Of a stretch of DNA of 45,990 nucleotides, positions 7,239 through 14,876 are shown in pieces. Position 1 is the stretch's first letter. Every line of letters begins with the position of its first letter. This DNA comes from Streptomyces sp. WM6386. GTDB lineage: Bacteria > Actinomycetota > Actinomycetes > Streptomycetales > Streptomycetaceae. The stretch lies in contig NZ_JXTE01000066.1 in assembly GCF_000972385.1 (NCBI RefSeq), positions 1 through 45,990 of the forward strand, given 5' to 3'. The translations under genes and the position numbers were made by a program. The notes under the pieces were generated by a model that was not told the DNA's origin, searched no databases, and worked only from the letters and a program-made list of their open reading frames with translations.

Positions 7239-8849
7239 GTGGGACGACACAGTCGCCGCCGCGGGCCTGCTCCCAAGAGTGACCCCGCGGACATAACCGC
7301 AGAACGAGATGGCCGGCAGGCCGGGGGCGCTCCGGGGCCCCAGGGTCCCTCGCCTCGCCAAGGAGCCGTACGTCCGCCGCAGGGCGCTCCGCCGCAGCAG
7401 GGGATGCCGGCGCCGGGCGGGCCCTCGGTGTACGGGGATCCGGTCTACCGGGAGGCTCCGCGAGGGGTTCGGCGGATGCCGGACGGGACGCCCGCGCAGG
7501 GGGTGCCGCGATTCGGGGGCGGGACGCCTGCACGAGGGGTTCCGCGCTTGGCTGACGGGACGCCGGCTCACGGTGTGCCGAGGTTCGCCGACGGTACGCC
7601 TGCGCGGGGTGTGCCGCGTCTTCCCGACGGCACTCCCGCCCATGGCATGCCCCGCTTTTCCGACGGCACCCCTGCCCACGGCACGCCCAGGTTCTCCGAC
7701 GGCACCCCCGCGCACGGCACCCCCCGGGTCCGTGGCGGTCACCCCGAGCAGCGGGAAACTGGCGGTGCATGGGGTGAGTTGGGGGCCCACGGCATGACTG
7801 GTGCGCCCGGTGTCGCGATACCGAGGCAGCGGCAGGCGCCTCCCGGAGGGTCCCGGCAGACGGGGCCTGCGAGCCCTCGGCAGGAGTATCTCGACGCCTT
7901 CGGGGACCAGGACGTCTTTGCGCCCCGTGCTCCTCAGGGACCGGCCGACCCGTACGCCTCCGTCACCGACTGGCAGAGCGTGCCGCAGCCCCGTACCGAC
8001 GTCGACGACGACGAGCCGCCCACCGGTGAGCCCACGCAGCAGAGGGGCGGCAAGGGGCGGGCCTTCACCGGCATCGCGGCGGCCGCCGTCACCACCGTGC
8101 TGGCCATCGTCGTCGCAGGTCAGGTCACCGACGGGCGGGACGACGACAGCGTACGGTCGCAGTCGGCCACCGACCAGGCGCGGGACGCCCGGGATTCGGC
8201 TTCGCGCTCGGACGGGCGGCCGGCGCCGTCCTCGTCGCCGGGTGTGGCGCTGACGTACGAGCAGAAGATGGGCCGGCGGTACGCCCTCGACGCGAAGCTC
8301 GAAGGGTCGGGGAAGTTCGACGCGGTCAAGGGCATCGACAAGGCGCCCGGCACGGGACAGAAGTTCACCTATCGCGTGGATGTCGAGCGGGGGCTCGGGC
8401 TCGACGGCGAGCTGTTCGCCCAGGCCGTGCAGAAGACGCTCAACGACGACCGGAGCTGGGCCCACAACGGTGCCCGCACCTTCGAGCGCATCTACTCCGG
8501 CAAGCCCGATTTCGTGATCACCCTCGCCAGTCCGGGGACGACCGCGAAGTGGTGTGCGAAGTCCGGTCTGGACACCACCGTGGACAACGTGTCCTGTGAT
8601 TCGGCTTCCACCGAGCGCGTGATGATCAATGCCTATCGGTGGGCTCAGGGGTCCAAGACCTACGGTGATCAAATTCACGCCTATCGGCAGATGCTGATCA
8701 ATCACGAGGTCGGTCATCGGCTCGGCAACCACCACGTGACCTGCGACAAGAACGGCGAACTCGCCCCGGTCATGCAGCAGCAGACCAAGTTCCTGAACCA
8801 CGACGGAATCACGTGCAAGGCCAACCCCTGGGCCTACCCCGGGAGTTGA
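7239..8849 (+). CDS. DUF3152 membrane-anchored putative metallopeptidase
   Basis: A 536-aa protein with three parts. Residues 1-270 are a Pro/Gly/Arg-rich cytoplasmic region including seven 12-residue repeats. One membrane helix follows at about 276-296. The extracellular DUF3152 domain covers about 340-536. That domain carries HEVGHRLGNHH at 489-499, a match to the HExxHxxGxxH zinc motif of metzincin proteases, so it is probably a cell-surface zinc peptidase; this is inferred, since the family is formally uncharacterised. Cysteines near the motif suggest disulfides outside the cell. The GTG start at 7239 has GAGGGG 5 bases upstream and overlaps the end of the hydrolase operon. A DUF3152 gene occurs in the matching mycobacterial locus (Rv3207c as I recall). 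Confidence 0.82.
   Translation: MGRHSRRRGPAPKSDPADITAERDGRQAGGAPGPQGPSPRQGAVRPPQGAPPQQGMPAPGGPSVYGDPVYREAPRGVRRMPDGTPAQGVPRFGGGTPARGVPRLADGTPAHGVPRFADGTPARGVPRLPDGTPAHGMPRFSDGTPAHGTPRFSDGTPAHGTPRVRGGHPEQRETGGAWGELGAHGMTGAPGVAIPRQRQAPPGGSRQTGPASPRQEYLDAFGDQDVFAPRAPQGPADPYASVTDWQSVPQPRTDVDDDEPPTGEPTQQRGGKGRAFTGIAAAAVTTVLAIVVAGQVTDGRDDDSVRSQSATDQARDARDSASRSDGRPAPSSSPGVALTYEQKMGRRYALDAKLEGSGKFDAVKGIDKAPGTGQKFTYRVDVERGLGLDGELFAQAVQKTLNDDRSWAHNGARTFERIYSGKPDFVITLASPGTTAKWCAKSGLDTTVDNVSCDSASTERVMINAYRWAQGSKTYGDQIHAYRQMLINHEVGHRLGNHHVTCDKNGELAPVMQQQTKFLNHDGITCKANPWAYPGS
7479..7730 (+). repeat. Seven tandem 36-bp units in the DUF3152 gene
   Basis: Seven in-frame 36-bp repeats encode 12-residue units of the form (P/A/S/G)(D/G)GTPA(H/R/Q)G(V/M/T)PR(F/L/V), covering protein residues 81-164. 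The 36-bp spacing is exact throughout. The array lies in the predicted cytoplasmic N-terminal region. Confidence 0.9.
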
Positions 8850-8869
8850 CGGGCGCCTCTCGGGTCGCG

Positions 8870-8898
8870 TTGACATGCGCAGGAAAGTCATACATATT
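8870..8898 (+). promoter_or_regulatory. Strong promoter for the leader ORF and ABC importer operon
   Basis: TTGACA (8870-8875), a perfect -35, is followed after 17 bases by CATATT (8893-8898). The expected transcription start is about 8904-8906, coinciding with the ATG of the 30-codon leader ORF. Confidence 0.7.
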
Positions 8899-8905
8899 GC
8901 TGCGC

Positions 8906-8998
8906 ATGTCGCCCTGTCACGCCTCCGTTCGCGCCGCCATCGAGCTGGCGCTCATCGGTGTGACCGCACTGTGCGTGGCCGACATTCACTGTCGCTGA
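8906..8998 (+). CDS. Putative leaderless 30-aa leader peptide
   Basis: A 30-codon ORF encoding a peptide with three Cys (C4, C23, C29) and two His near its ends, ending ALCVADIHCR. The ATG falls 8 bases after the -10 box, so the mRNA should be leaderless and this ORF the first thing translated. The final codons overlap a small hairpin (CGACA...TGTCG), and a T-tailed terminator lies 40 bases downstream, before the ABC importer genes. This is the layout of a translation-coupled attenuator. Short cysteine-ending leader peptides are known upstream of sulfur and amino-acid genes in actinobacteria; whether this one senses cysteine is inference. Confidence 0.6.
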   Translation: MSPCHASVRAAIELALIGVTALCVADIHCR

Positions 8999-9039
8999 CG
9001 TCCGCCCTCGGGCGTTCGCGTCGCGATCTTCTTCCTTTC

Positions 9040-9061
9040 CCGTGACCTGGTCACGGTTTTT
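9040..9061 (+). terminator. T-tailed attenuator before the ABC importer operon
   Basis: CCGTGACC (9040-9047) pairs with GGTCACGG (9049-9056; in practice a 6-bp stem with a 5-base loop) and is followed directly by five T residues. True T tracts are uncommon in this GC-rich DNA. It lies between the leader ORF and the binding-protein gene, so transcription into the operon must pass it. Confidence 0.65.
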
Positions 9062-9146
9062 CGACGACCTGACGCCCGGGCAGACCTCTGTTCACTTCTG
9101 TCTCACTCCTTGTCTGCCTGTCTCACCATTCGAGAGGTCGTCTCCG

Positions 9147-10865
9147 ATGCGTCAACCGTCCGTCATAGCGCGCCGCGTGGCCGCGGTGTCCGTAAGCCTG
9201 GTTCTGGCAGCGGGCGCCGCCGCCTGCGGGCCGGACGACAACGATGCCAAGGGCTCCGGTGGTGACTCCACGCCCCACAAGGGCGGCACCCTGACGGTCC
9301 TGAATTCCGACCCGCAGCAGGACTTCGACCCCGCCCGCCTCTACACCTCCGGCGGCGGCAACGTCCCGTCCCTGGTCTTCCGTACCCTCACCACCCGCAA
9401 CCGCGAGAGCGGTGAGGCCGGCGCCGAGGTCGTCCCGGACCTCGCGACCGACACCGGGCGCCCCAGCAAGGACGCGACCGTGTGGACGTACACCCTGAAG
9501 ACGGGCCTGAAGTACGAGGACGGCACCGCGATCACGTCCGCCGACATCAAGTACGGCATCGAGCGGTCCTTCGCGCCCGAACTCTCCGGTGGCGCCCCCT
9601 ATCTGCGGGACTGGCTGGTCGGCGCAGCCGACTACCAGGGGCCGTACAAGGACAAGGGCGGGCTCGACGCGATCGAGACGCCGGACGACCGGACCATCGT
9701 CTTCCATCTGAACAAGCCCGAGGGCGAGTTCCCGTACCTGGCCACGCAGACGCAGTTCACGCCGGTGCCGAAGGCCCAGGACACCGGGACGAAGTACGAG
9801 GAGCACCCGATCTCGTCGGGCCCCTACAAGGTCGTCAAGAACGAGAACGACGGTGAGCACCTCGTCCTGGAGCGCAACACGTACTGGTCCACCTCGACGG
9901 ACGCCGAGCGCAAGGCCTACCCGGACAAGGTCGACGTACGGTCCGGGCTCGACTCCTCCGTGATCAACCAGCGGCTGTCCGCGTCCCAGGGGGCGGACTC
10001 GACCGCGGTCACCACGGACACCAACCTCGGGCCGGCCGAGCTCGCCAAGGTGACGGGCGACAAGGAGCTCGCTGCTCGCGTCGGCACCGGGCACTTCGGC
10101 TACACCAACTACATAGCGTTCAACCCGACGGTCAAGCCGTTCGACAACGTCAAGGTGCGACAGGCGATCTCGTACGCCATTGATCGCTCCTCGGTGGTCA
10201 ACGCGGCAGGTGGATCCTCCCTCGCCGAGGCCGCCACCACCTTCCTGCCGAACCAGAAGTCCTTCGGCTACGAGCCCTACGACCTGTTCCCGGCGGGCGA
10301 CGCCGGCGACGCGGCGAAGGCAAAGGAGCTGCTGAAGGAGGCCGGGTACGCGAACGGGCTGACCATCACGCTGACCCACTCCAACTCCAAGGACTTCGAG
10401 ACCAGCCCGGAGATCGCGACCGCGGTCCAGGACGCGCTCAAGAAGGCCGGCATCACGGTCAAGCTGCGGGGCCTGGAGGAGAACGACTACAAGGACAAGA
10501 TCCACAGCGTCAAGGCCGAGCCCGGCTTCTTCCTCGCCCACTGGGGTGCCGACTGGCCCTCCGGCGGCCCCTTCCTCGCACCGATCTTCGATGGTCGACA
10601 GATCGTGAAGGACGGCGCGAACTTCAACACGGGCCTGTTGAACGACAAGTCGGTCAATGCCGAGATTGACTCGATCAACAAGTTGACCGACCTTGACGCT
10701 GCCGCCAAGCGGTGGGGTGCGCTGGACAAGAAGATCGGTGAGCAGGCGCTGACCGTGCCGCTGTTCCACCCCGTCTACAAGCGTCTGGTGGGCCAGGACA
10801 TCAAGAATGTCGTGATCAGCGACTGGACCGGTGTGCTGGACATCTCGCAGGTCGCGGTGAAGTAG
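9147..10865 (+). CDS. ABC importer substrate-binding lipoprotein (SBP family 5)
   Basis: A 572-aa extracellular solute-binding protein of the oligopeptide/dipeptide/nickel class (family 5). A signal peptide with a hydrophobic core (AAVSVSLVLAAGAAA) precedes C27, the likely lipidated cysteine; the lipobox AAAC is atypical in lacking a branched residue at -3. The mature protein shows family-5 features: KGGTLTVLNSDP, then YEDGTAITSADIKYGIER and RQAISYAIDR. The ATG at 9147 is chosen for its signal peptide and the GAGAGG upstream; a frame extending to 9042 would run through the attenuator. It is the first structural gene of the importer operon. Peptides are the likely substrate class, but the exact ligand is not readable. 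Confidence 0.9.
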   Translation: MRQPSVIARRVAAVSVSLVLAAGAAACGPDDNDAKGSGGDSTPHKGGTLTVLNSDPQQDFDPARLYTSGGGNVPSLVFRTLTTRNRESGEAGAEVVPDLATDTGRPSKDATVWTYTLKTGLKYEDGTAITSADIKYGIERSFAPELSGGAPYLRDWLVGAADYQGPYKDKGGLDAIETPDDRTIVFHLNKPEGEFPYLATQTQFTPVPKAQDTGTKYEEHPISSGPYKVVKNENDGEHLVLERNTYWSTSTDAERKAYPDKVDVRSGLDSSVINQRLSASQGADSTAVTTDTNLGPAELAKVTGDKELAARVGTGHFGYTNYIAFNPTVKPFDNVKVRQAISYAIDRSSVVNAAGGSSLAEAATTFLPNQKSFGYEPYDLFPAGDAGDAAKAKELLKEAGYANGLTITLTHSNSKDFETSPEIATAVQDALKKAGITVKLRGLEENDYKDKIHSVKAEPGFFLAHWGADWPSGGPFLAPIFDGRQIVKDGANFNTGLLNDKSVNAEIDSINKLTDLDAAAKRWGALDKKIGEQALTVPLFHPVYKRLVGQDIKNVVISDWTGVLDISQVAVK

Positions 10866-10869
10866 CGCC

Positions 10870-11856
10870 GTGAGCGAGGCACTTGTCGCCACCCAGGCCC
10901 CCGAGGCGTCCGTCTCGGGGGCCTCGGGGGCCCGTCAGTTCTGGCGGCGGCTGCGGACGCAGCGCGCCGCCCTCGTCGCGGCGGCCGTCGTCGCGCTGCT
11001 CGTCCTGGTCGCGCTCGCGGCGCCGCTGCTGACCGCCCTCGAAGGCCAGGACCCGACCACCTACCACCCCTCACTGGTCGACTCCGCGCGCGGTGGCGTG
11101 CCCGTCGGCTCCTTCGGGGGCGTCAGCGGCGACCACTGGCTCGGCGTCGAACCGCAGACCGGGCGCGACATGTTCGCGCGGCTCGTCTACGGGGCTCGCG
11201 TCTCCCTGGGTGTCGCGCTGGCCGCGACCGTCGTGCAGGTGTTGATCGGCGTCGTGGTGGGTGTGACGGCCGCTCTCGGCAGTCAATGGGTTGATCAACT
11301 GTTGAGCCGGCTCGCCGACATCATCGTCGCCCTGCCCCTCATGATCATGGCGTTGGCGCTGCTCTCGATCGTGCCGTCGGACTTCCCGCGGCCCGTCCTG
11401 GTCGCCCTCGTCATCGGCCTCATCGGCTGGGGCACCATCGCGAAGATCACGCGCGCACAGACGCTCACCCTCAAAGGGCTCGACTATGTCTCAGCGGCCC
11501 GGCTCAGCGGCTGGAGCACCTGGCGGATCGCCCGCCGGGAACTGCTGCCCGGCCTCGCCGCGCCGGTCATCACGTATGCGGCGCTCCTCGTCCCGATCAA
11601 CATCACCGTCGAGGCCGCGCTGTCCTTCCTCGGTGTCGGAGTGAAGCCCCCGACGCCGTCGTGGGGACAGATGCTGACCGCCGCCGACGTCTGGTACCAG
11701 GCGGCCCCGCAGTACCTGCTGCTGCCCGCGGGCGCGCTCTTCGTGACCGTGCTGGCCCTCACCGTCCTCGGCGACGGCGTCCGCACGGCGCTCGACCCGC
11801 GCGCGGCCTCACGTCTGCGCGTCGGAACGGGCCGCAAGAGGGAGGCCAAGGCATGA
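10870..11856 (+). CDS. ABC importer permease (DppC/OppC type)
   Basis: A 328-aa inner-membrane permease with about six helices: one N-terminal (about 37-58) followed by the large BPD_transp_1 domain. The coupling (EAA) loop reads AARLSGWSTWRIARRELLPG, and GVGVKPPTPSWGQML is the C-family signature region. It starts with GTG 4 bases after the binding-protein stop and overlaps the next gene by four bases (ATGA). It would pair with the following permease to form the membrane channel. Here the C-type permease comes before the B-type, the reverse of the common dpp order. Confidence 0.9.
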   Translation: MSEALVATQAPEASVSGASGARQFWRRLRTQRAALVAAAVVALLVLVALAAPLLTALEGQDPTTYHPSLVDSARGGVPVGSFGGVSGDHWLGVEPQTGRDMFARLVYGARVSLGVALAATVVQVLIGVVVGVTAALGSQWVDQLLSRLADIIVALPLMIMALALLSIVPSDFPRPVLVALVIGLIGWGTIAKITRAQTLTLKGLDYVSAARLSGWSTWRIARRELLPGLAAPVITYAALLVPINITVEAALSFLGVGVKPPTPSWGQMLTAADVWYQAAPQYLLLPAGALFVTVLALTVLGDGVRTALDPRAASRLRVGTGRKREAKA

Positions 11857-12851
11857 GCGGCTTCACCGGCTTCGTGCTGCGCCGCCTGCTGGGCGCCCTG
11901 GTCACCCTGTTCGCCATCTCGGTGATCGTCTACGTCGTCTTCTACGTCACCCCCGGCAACGTCGCCCAGATCACCTGCGGCCCGCGCTGCTCGCCCGCCC
12001 AGGTCCAGCAGGTCGCCGACCAACTGCACCTGAACGACCCGCTGTACACGCAGTACTGGCACTTCCTGCAGGGCCTGGTCGCCGGCCAGGACTACTCGAC
12101 CGGCACGTCCGTGGAGCACTGCTCGGCGCCCTGCCTCGGGCTGTCGTACCAGAGCGACCAGCAGGTCACCCAGCTGATCCTGGCCAAGCTGCCGGTCAGC
12201 CTGTCGCTGGTGTTCGGCGCGATGGTGCTCTGGCTGATCCTCGGCGTCGGCACCGGCGTGCTGTCCGCGTGGCGACGCGGCCGGCTCACCGAGCGCGTGC
12301 TGACCGGCATCACGCTCGCGGGCGTGGCCACGCCGGTCTTCGTCATCGGCCTGGTCCTGATGATCGTCGTCTGCGGGCAGCTGCAACTGCTGCCGTTCCC
12401 GCAGTACGTGAACTTCACCGACGACCCCGAACAGTGGGCGTGGAACCTGCTGCTGCCCTGGCTGTCGCTGGCCCTCATCGAGGCGGCCGCGTTCGCCCGC
12501 CTCACGCGCGCGTCGATGCTGGAGACGCTCGCCGAGGACCACATCCGCACCTTCCGCGCGTACGGCGTGGGGGAGCGGTCGATCATCGGGCGGCACGCGT
12601 TGCGCGGGGCGCTCGCGCCGGTCATCGCGCTCAACGCCAACAACTTCGGCAGCGCGGTCGGCGGCGCGGTGCTCACCGAGACGCTCTTCGGACTGCCGGG
12701 CATCGGTCAGGAGCTCGTCCGTGCCGTCAGTGTGGTCGACCTGCCGGTCGTGGTCGGCATGGTCCTGATCATCGGCTTCTTCGTGGTCGTCGCCAACGCC
12801 GTCGCGGACGTGCTGTACGCCGTGGCCGACCGACGGGTGGTGCTCGCATGA
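11853..12851 (+). CDS. ABC importer permease (DppB/OppB type)
   Basis: A 332-aa permease with an N-terminal helix typical of the B subunit (FVLRRLLGALVTLFAISVIV), a periplasmic segment that includes CGPRCSPAQ, then the five-helix transport domain. The coupling loop reads FRAYGVGERSIIGRHALRGA and is followed by a G-rich ETLFGLPGIGQ segment. The ATG overlaps the previous stop (ATGA), and its own stop overlaps the ATPase start the same way, so the three genes are translationally coupled. Two extra cysteines in the external loop (and a second C..C pair near 90) are unusual but of unknown meaning. Confidence 0.9.
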   Translation: MSGFTGFVLRRLLGALVTLFAISVIVYVVFYVTPGNVAQITCGPRCSPAQVQQVADQLHLNDPLYTQYWHFLQGLVAGQDYSTGTSVEHCSAPCLGLSYQSDQQVTQLILAKLPVSLSLVFGAMVLWLILGVGTGVLSAWRRGRLTERVLTGITLAGVATPVFVIGLVLMIVVCGQLQLLPFPQYVNFTDDPEQWAWNLLLPWLSLALIEAAAFARLTRASMLETLAEDHIRTFRAYGVGERSIIGRHALRGALAPVIALNANNFGSAVGGAVLTETLFGLPGIGQELVRAVSVVDLPVVVGMVLIIGFFVVVANAVADVLYAVADRRVVLA

Positions 12852-14686
12852 GTCTGGTGGACGTCAGGGATCTGAAGGTCGAGTTCGGCGAGCTGCGGGC
12901 CGTCGACGGGCTCTCCTTCCGCCTGGAAAAGGGCGCCGCCCTCGCCCTGGTCGGTGAGTCGGGCTCCGGCAAGTCCACGGTCGCGTCCGCCCTGCTGGGG
13001 CTGCATCGCGGCACGGGCGCGAAGGTCGGCGGTGCGATCGAGGTCGCCGGCATCGACGTACCGGCGGCGTCGGACGAGGCGCTGCGGCGGCTGCGGGGCG
13101 GGAAGGCCGCGATGGTCTTCCAGGACCCGCTGTCGTCCCTCGACCCGTACTACGCGATCGGCGACCAGATCGCCGAGGTGTATCGCGTGCACGCGCGCGT
13201 GTCGCGCCGAGCCGCACGTGCGCGTGGGGTGGAGGTGCTGGACAGGGTGGGAATTGCGGACTCACCGCGCCGGTCCCGGTCCCGTCCGCACGAGTTCAGC
13301 GGCGGCATGCGCCAGCGCGCGCTCATCGCCATGGCGCTGGCCTGCGAGCCGGACCTCCTGATCGCCGACGAGCCGACCACCGCCCTCGACGTCACCGTCC
13401 AGGCCCAGATCCTCGACCTGCTGCACACGCTGCGCGAGGAGACCGGCATGGGGCTGCTGCTCGTCACGCACGACGTGGGCGTGGCGGCCGAGAGCGTCGA
13501 CGAGGTGCTGGTGATGCGGCACGGGCGCGTCGTCGAGCACGGGGCGGTGGGGGATGTGCTGGGGGAGCCTTCGCAGGCGTATACGCGGGAGCTGTTGGGG
13601 GCGGTGCCGCGGGTGGACGTGCGGCGGCGTGCGGTGGCGGGAGTACGGGCTGCGGGGGCGGATGTCGCGCCAGGTGCGTCGGACGCCGGGTCGCAGGCGC
13701 CGGAGGGCACCTCGCGGGCAGTCCCGACGGCAGCCGCCGTGCCGTCACCCGACCGCCCCGCGAAGTCGTCGAGCGCGCCCGGCACCGCCTCGGGCGGATC
13801 CTCGCCGACGGCCGCCGGGCCACACTCCGACGCGGACCGCGAACCGCCGGAGCTGTCCTCCGCGGCGCCGCCGAAGGCCGCCGCGGAGACGCCTGCGCAG
13901 CCCACCGACGTCGTCCTCGAAGCGCACGGCCTCCGCCGCGAGTTCGGCCGCGGCAAGCGGGCGTTCGTCGCCGTGGACGACGTGTCGCTGACGATCCGCC
14001 GCGGGGAGACCCTCGGCATCGTCGGTGAGAGCGGCAGCGGCAAGACGACGCTCGGGCGCATGCTGGTCGGGCTGCTGGAGCCGACGGCGGGGGAGATCAA
14101 GCCGGGCGGCGGGGTGCGCCCCGACGTGCAGATGGTCTTCCAGGATCCCGTCTCCTCCCTCAACCCCCGCCGCAGCGTGGGCGAGTCGATCGCCGACCCG
14201 CTACGTGCGCGTGGCGAGAAGGACGAGATGCGCATCAAGGGGCGCGTTCGGGAACTGCTGGAGCGCGTGGGGCTCGAAGGGGCGCACTACGACCGCTATC
14301 CGCACGAGTTCAGCGGCGGACAGCGCCAGCGCGTGGGCATCGCGCGGGCGCTCGCGGCCGACCCGCGCATCATCGTGTGCGACGAGCCGGTCTCCGCGCT
14401 CGACGTGACGACTCAGGCCCAGGTGGTCGCTCTGCTCGGCGAGTTGCAGCGCGAACTCGGGCTCGCGCTCGTCTTCGTCGCCCACGACCTCGCCGTGGTA
14501 CGGCAGGTCAGTGACCGGGTCGCGGTGATGCGCCGCGGCCGGATCGTCGAGTCGGGGCCCGCCGACGAGGTGTACGACAACCCCCGGGACCCGTACACCA
14601 AGCAGCTCCTGGCCGCCGTACCGGCGCTCGATCCCGAGGTGGCCGCGCGCCGCAGAGCGGCACGCAGGGAACTGGCCGTTGCCTGA
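12848..14686 (+). CDS. ABC importer double ATPase (DppD-DppF fusion)
   Basis: A 612-aa cytoplasmic protein with two complete nucleotide-binding domains, powering import by the two permeases. Domain 1 has Walker A GESGSGKST at 36-44, signature FSGGMRQR and Walker B LLIADEP. Domain 2 has Walker A GESGSGKTT at 393-401, signature FSGGQRQR and Walker B IIVCDEP. Both H-loops (THDVG, AHDLA) are present. An Ala/Pro/Ser-rich linker of about 100 residues (roughly 255-350) joins them; its skewed composition suggests a disordered tether. The start overlaps the permease stop. It replaces the two separate DppD and DppF ATPases of classical systems. Confidence 0.92.
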   Translation: MSLVDVRDLKVEFGELRAVDGLSFRLEKGAALALVGESGSGKSTVASALLGLHRGTGAKVGGAIEVAGIDVPAASDEALRRLRGGKAAMVFQDPLSSLDPYYAIGDQIAEVYRVHARVSRRAARARGVEVLDRVGIADSPRRSRSRPHEFSGGMRQRALIAMALACEPDLLIADEPTTALDVTVQAQILDLLHTLREETGMGLLLVTHDVGVAAESVDEVLVMRHGRVVEHGAVGDVLGEPSQAYTRELLGAVPRVDVRRRAVAGVRAAGADVAPGASDAGSQAPEGTSRAVPTAAAVPSPDRPAKSSSAPGTASGGSSPTAAGPHSDADREPPELSSAAPPKAAAETPAQPTDVVLEAHGLRREFGRGKRAFVAVDDVSLTIRRGETLGIVGESGSGKTTLGRMLVGLLEPTAGEIKPGGGVRPDVQMVFQDPVSSLNPRRSVGESIADPLRARGEKDEMRIKGRVRELLERVGLEGAHYDRYPHEFSGGQRQRVGIARALAADPRIIVCDEPVSALDVTTQAQVVALLGELQRELGLALVFVAHDLAVVRQVSDRVAVMRRGRIVESGPADEVYDNPRDPYTKQLLAAVPALDPEVAARRRAARRELAVA

Positions 14687-14700
14687 CGTAACGTAACTGC

Positions 14701-14721
14701 TTGATCTCTTAGCGCGATCAA
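14701..14721. promoter_or_regulatory. Inverted repeat in the ABC/glycan intergenic region
   Basis: TTGATC (14701-14706) and GATCAA (14716-14721) form a perfect 6-base inverted repeat with a 9-base centre, 15 bases after the ATPase stop. It could be a weak terminator or a protein-binding site; the sequence alone does not decide. The rest of 14687-14876 must hold the promoter of the glycosyltransferase gene, but I see no clear boxes. Confidence 0.35.
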
Positions 14722-14876
14722 ACGCGGCCCGCACGGGAAAGTTACGACCGTTCACCCCTTTTGGTGGCGCGATGGACAACCGTCCGTCGCGCCACCGTCA
14801 TGTCCGCATACGTTCGTCCCGCTGCGAGCCGCCGGACCAACGGCGGCTCCCCATACGGGAGATCGGGGGTGCGCTC

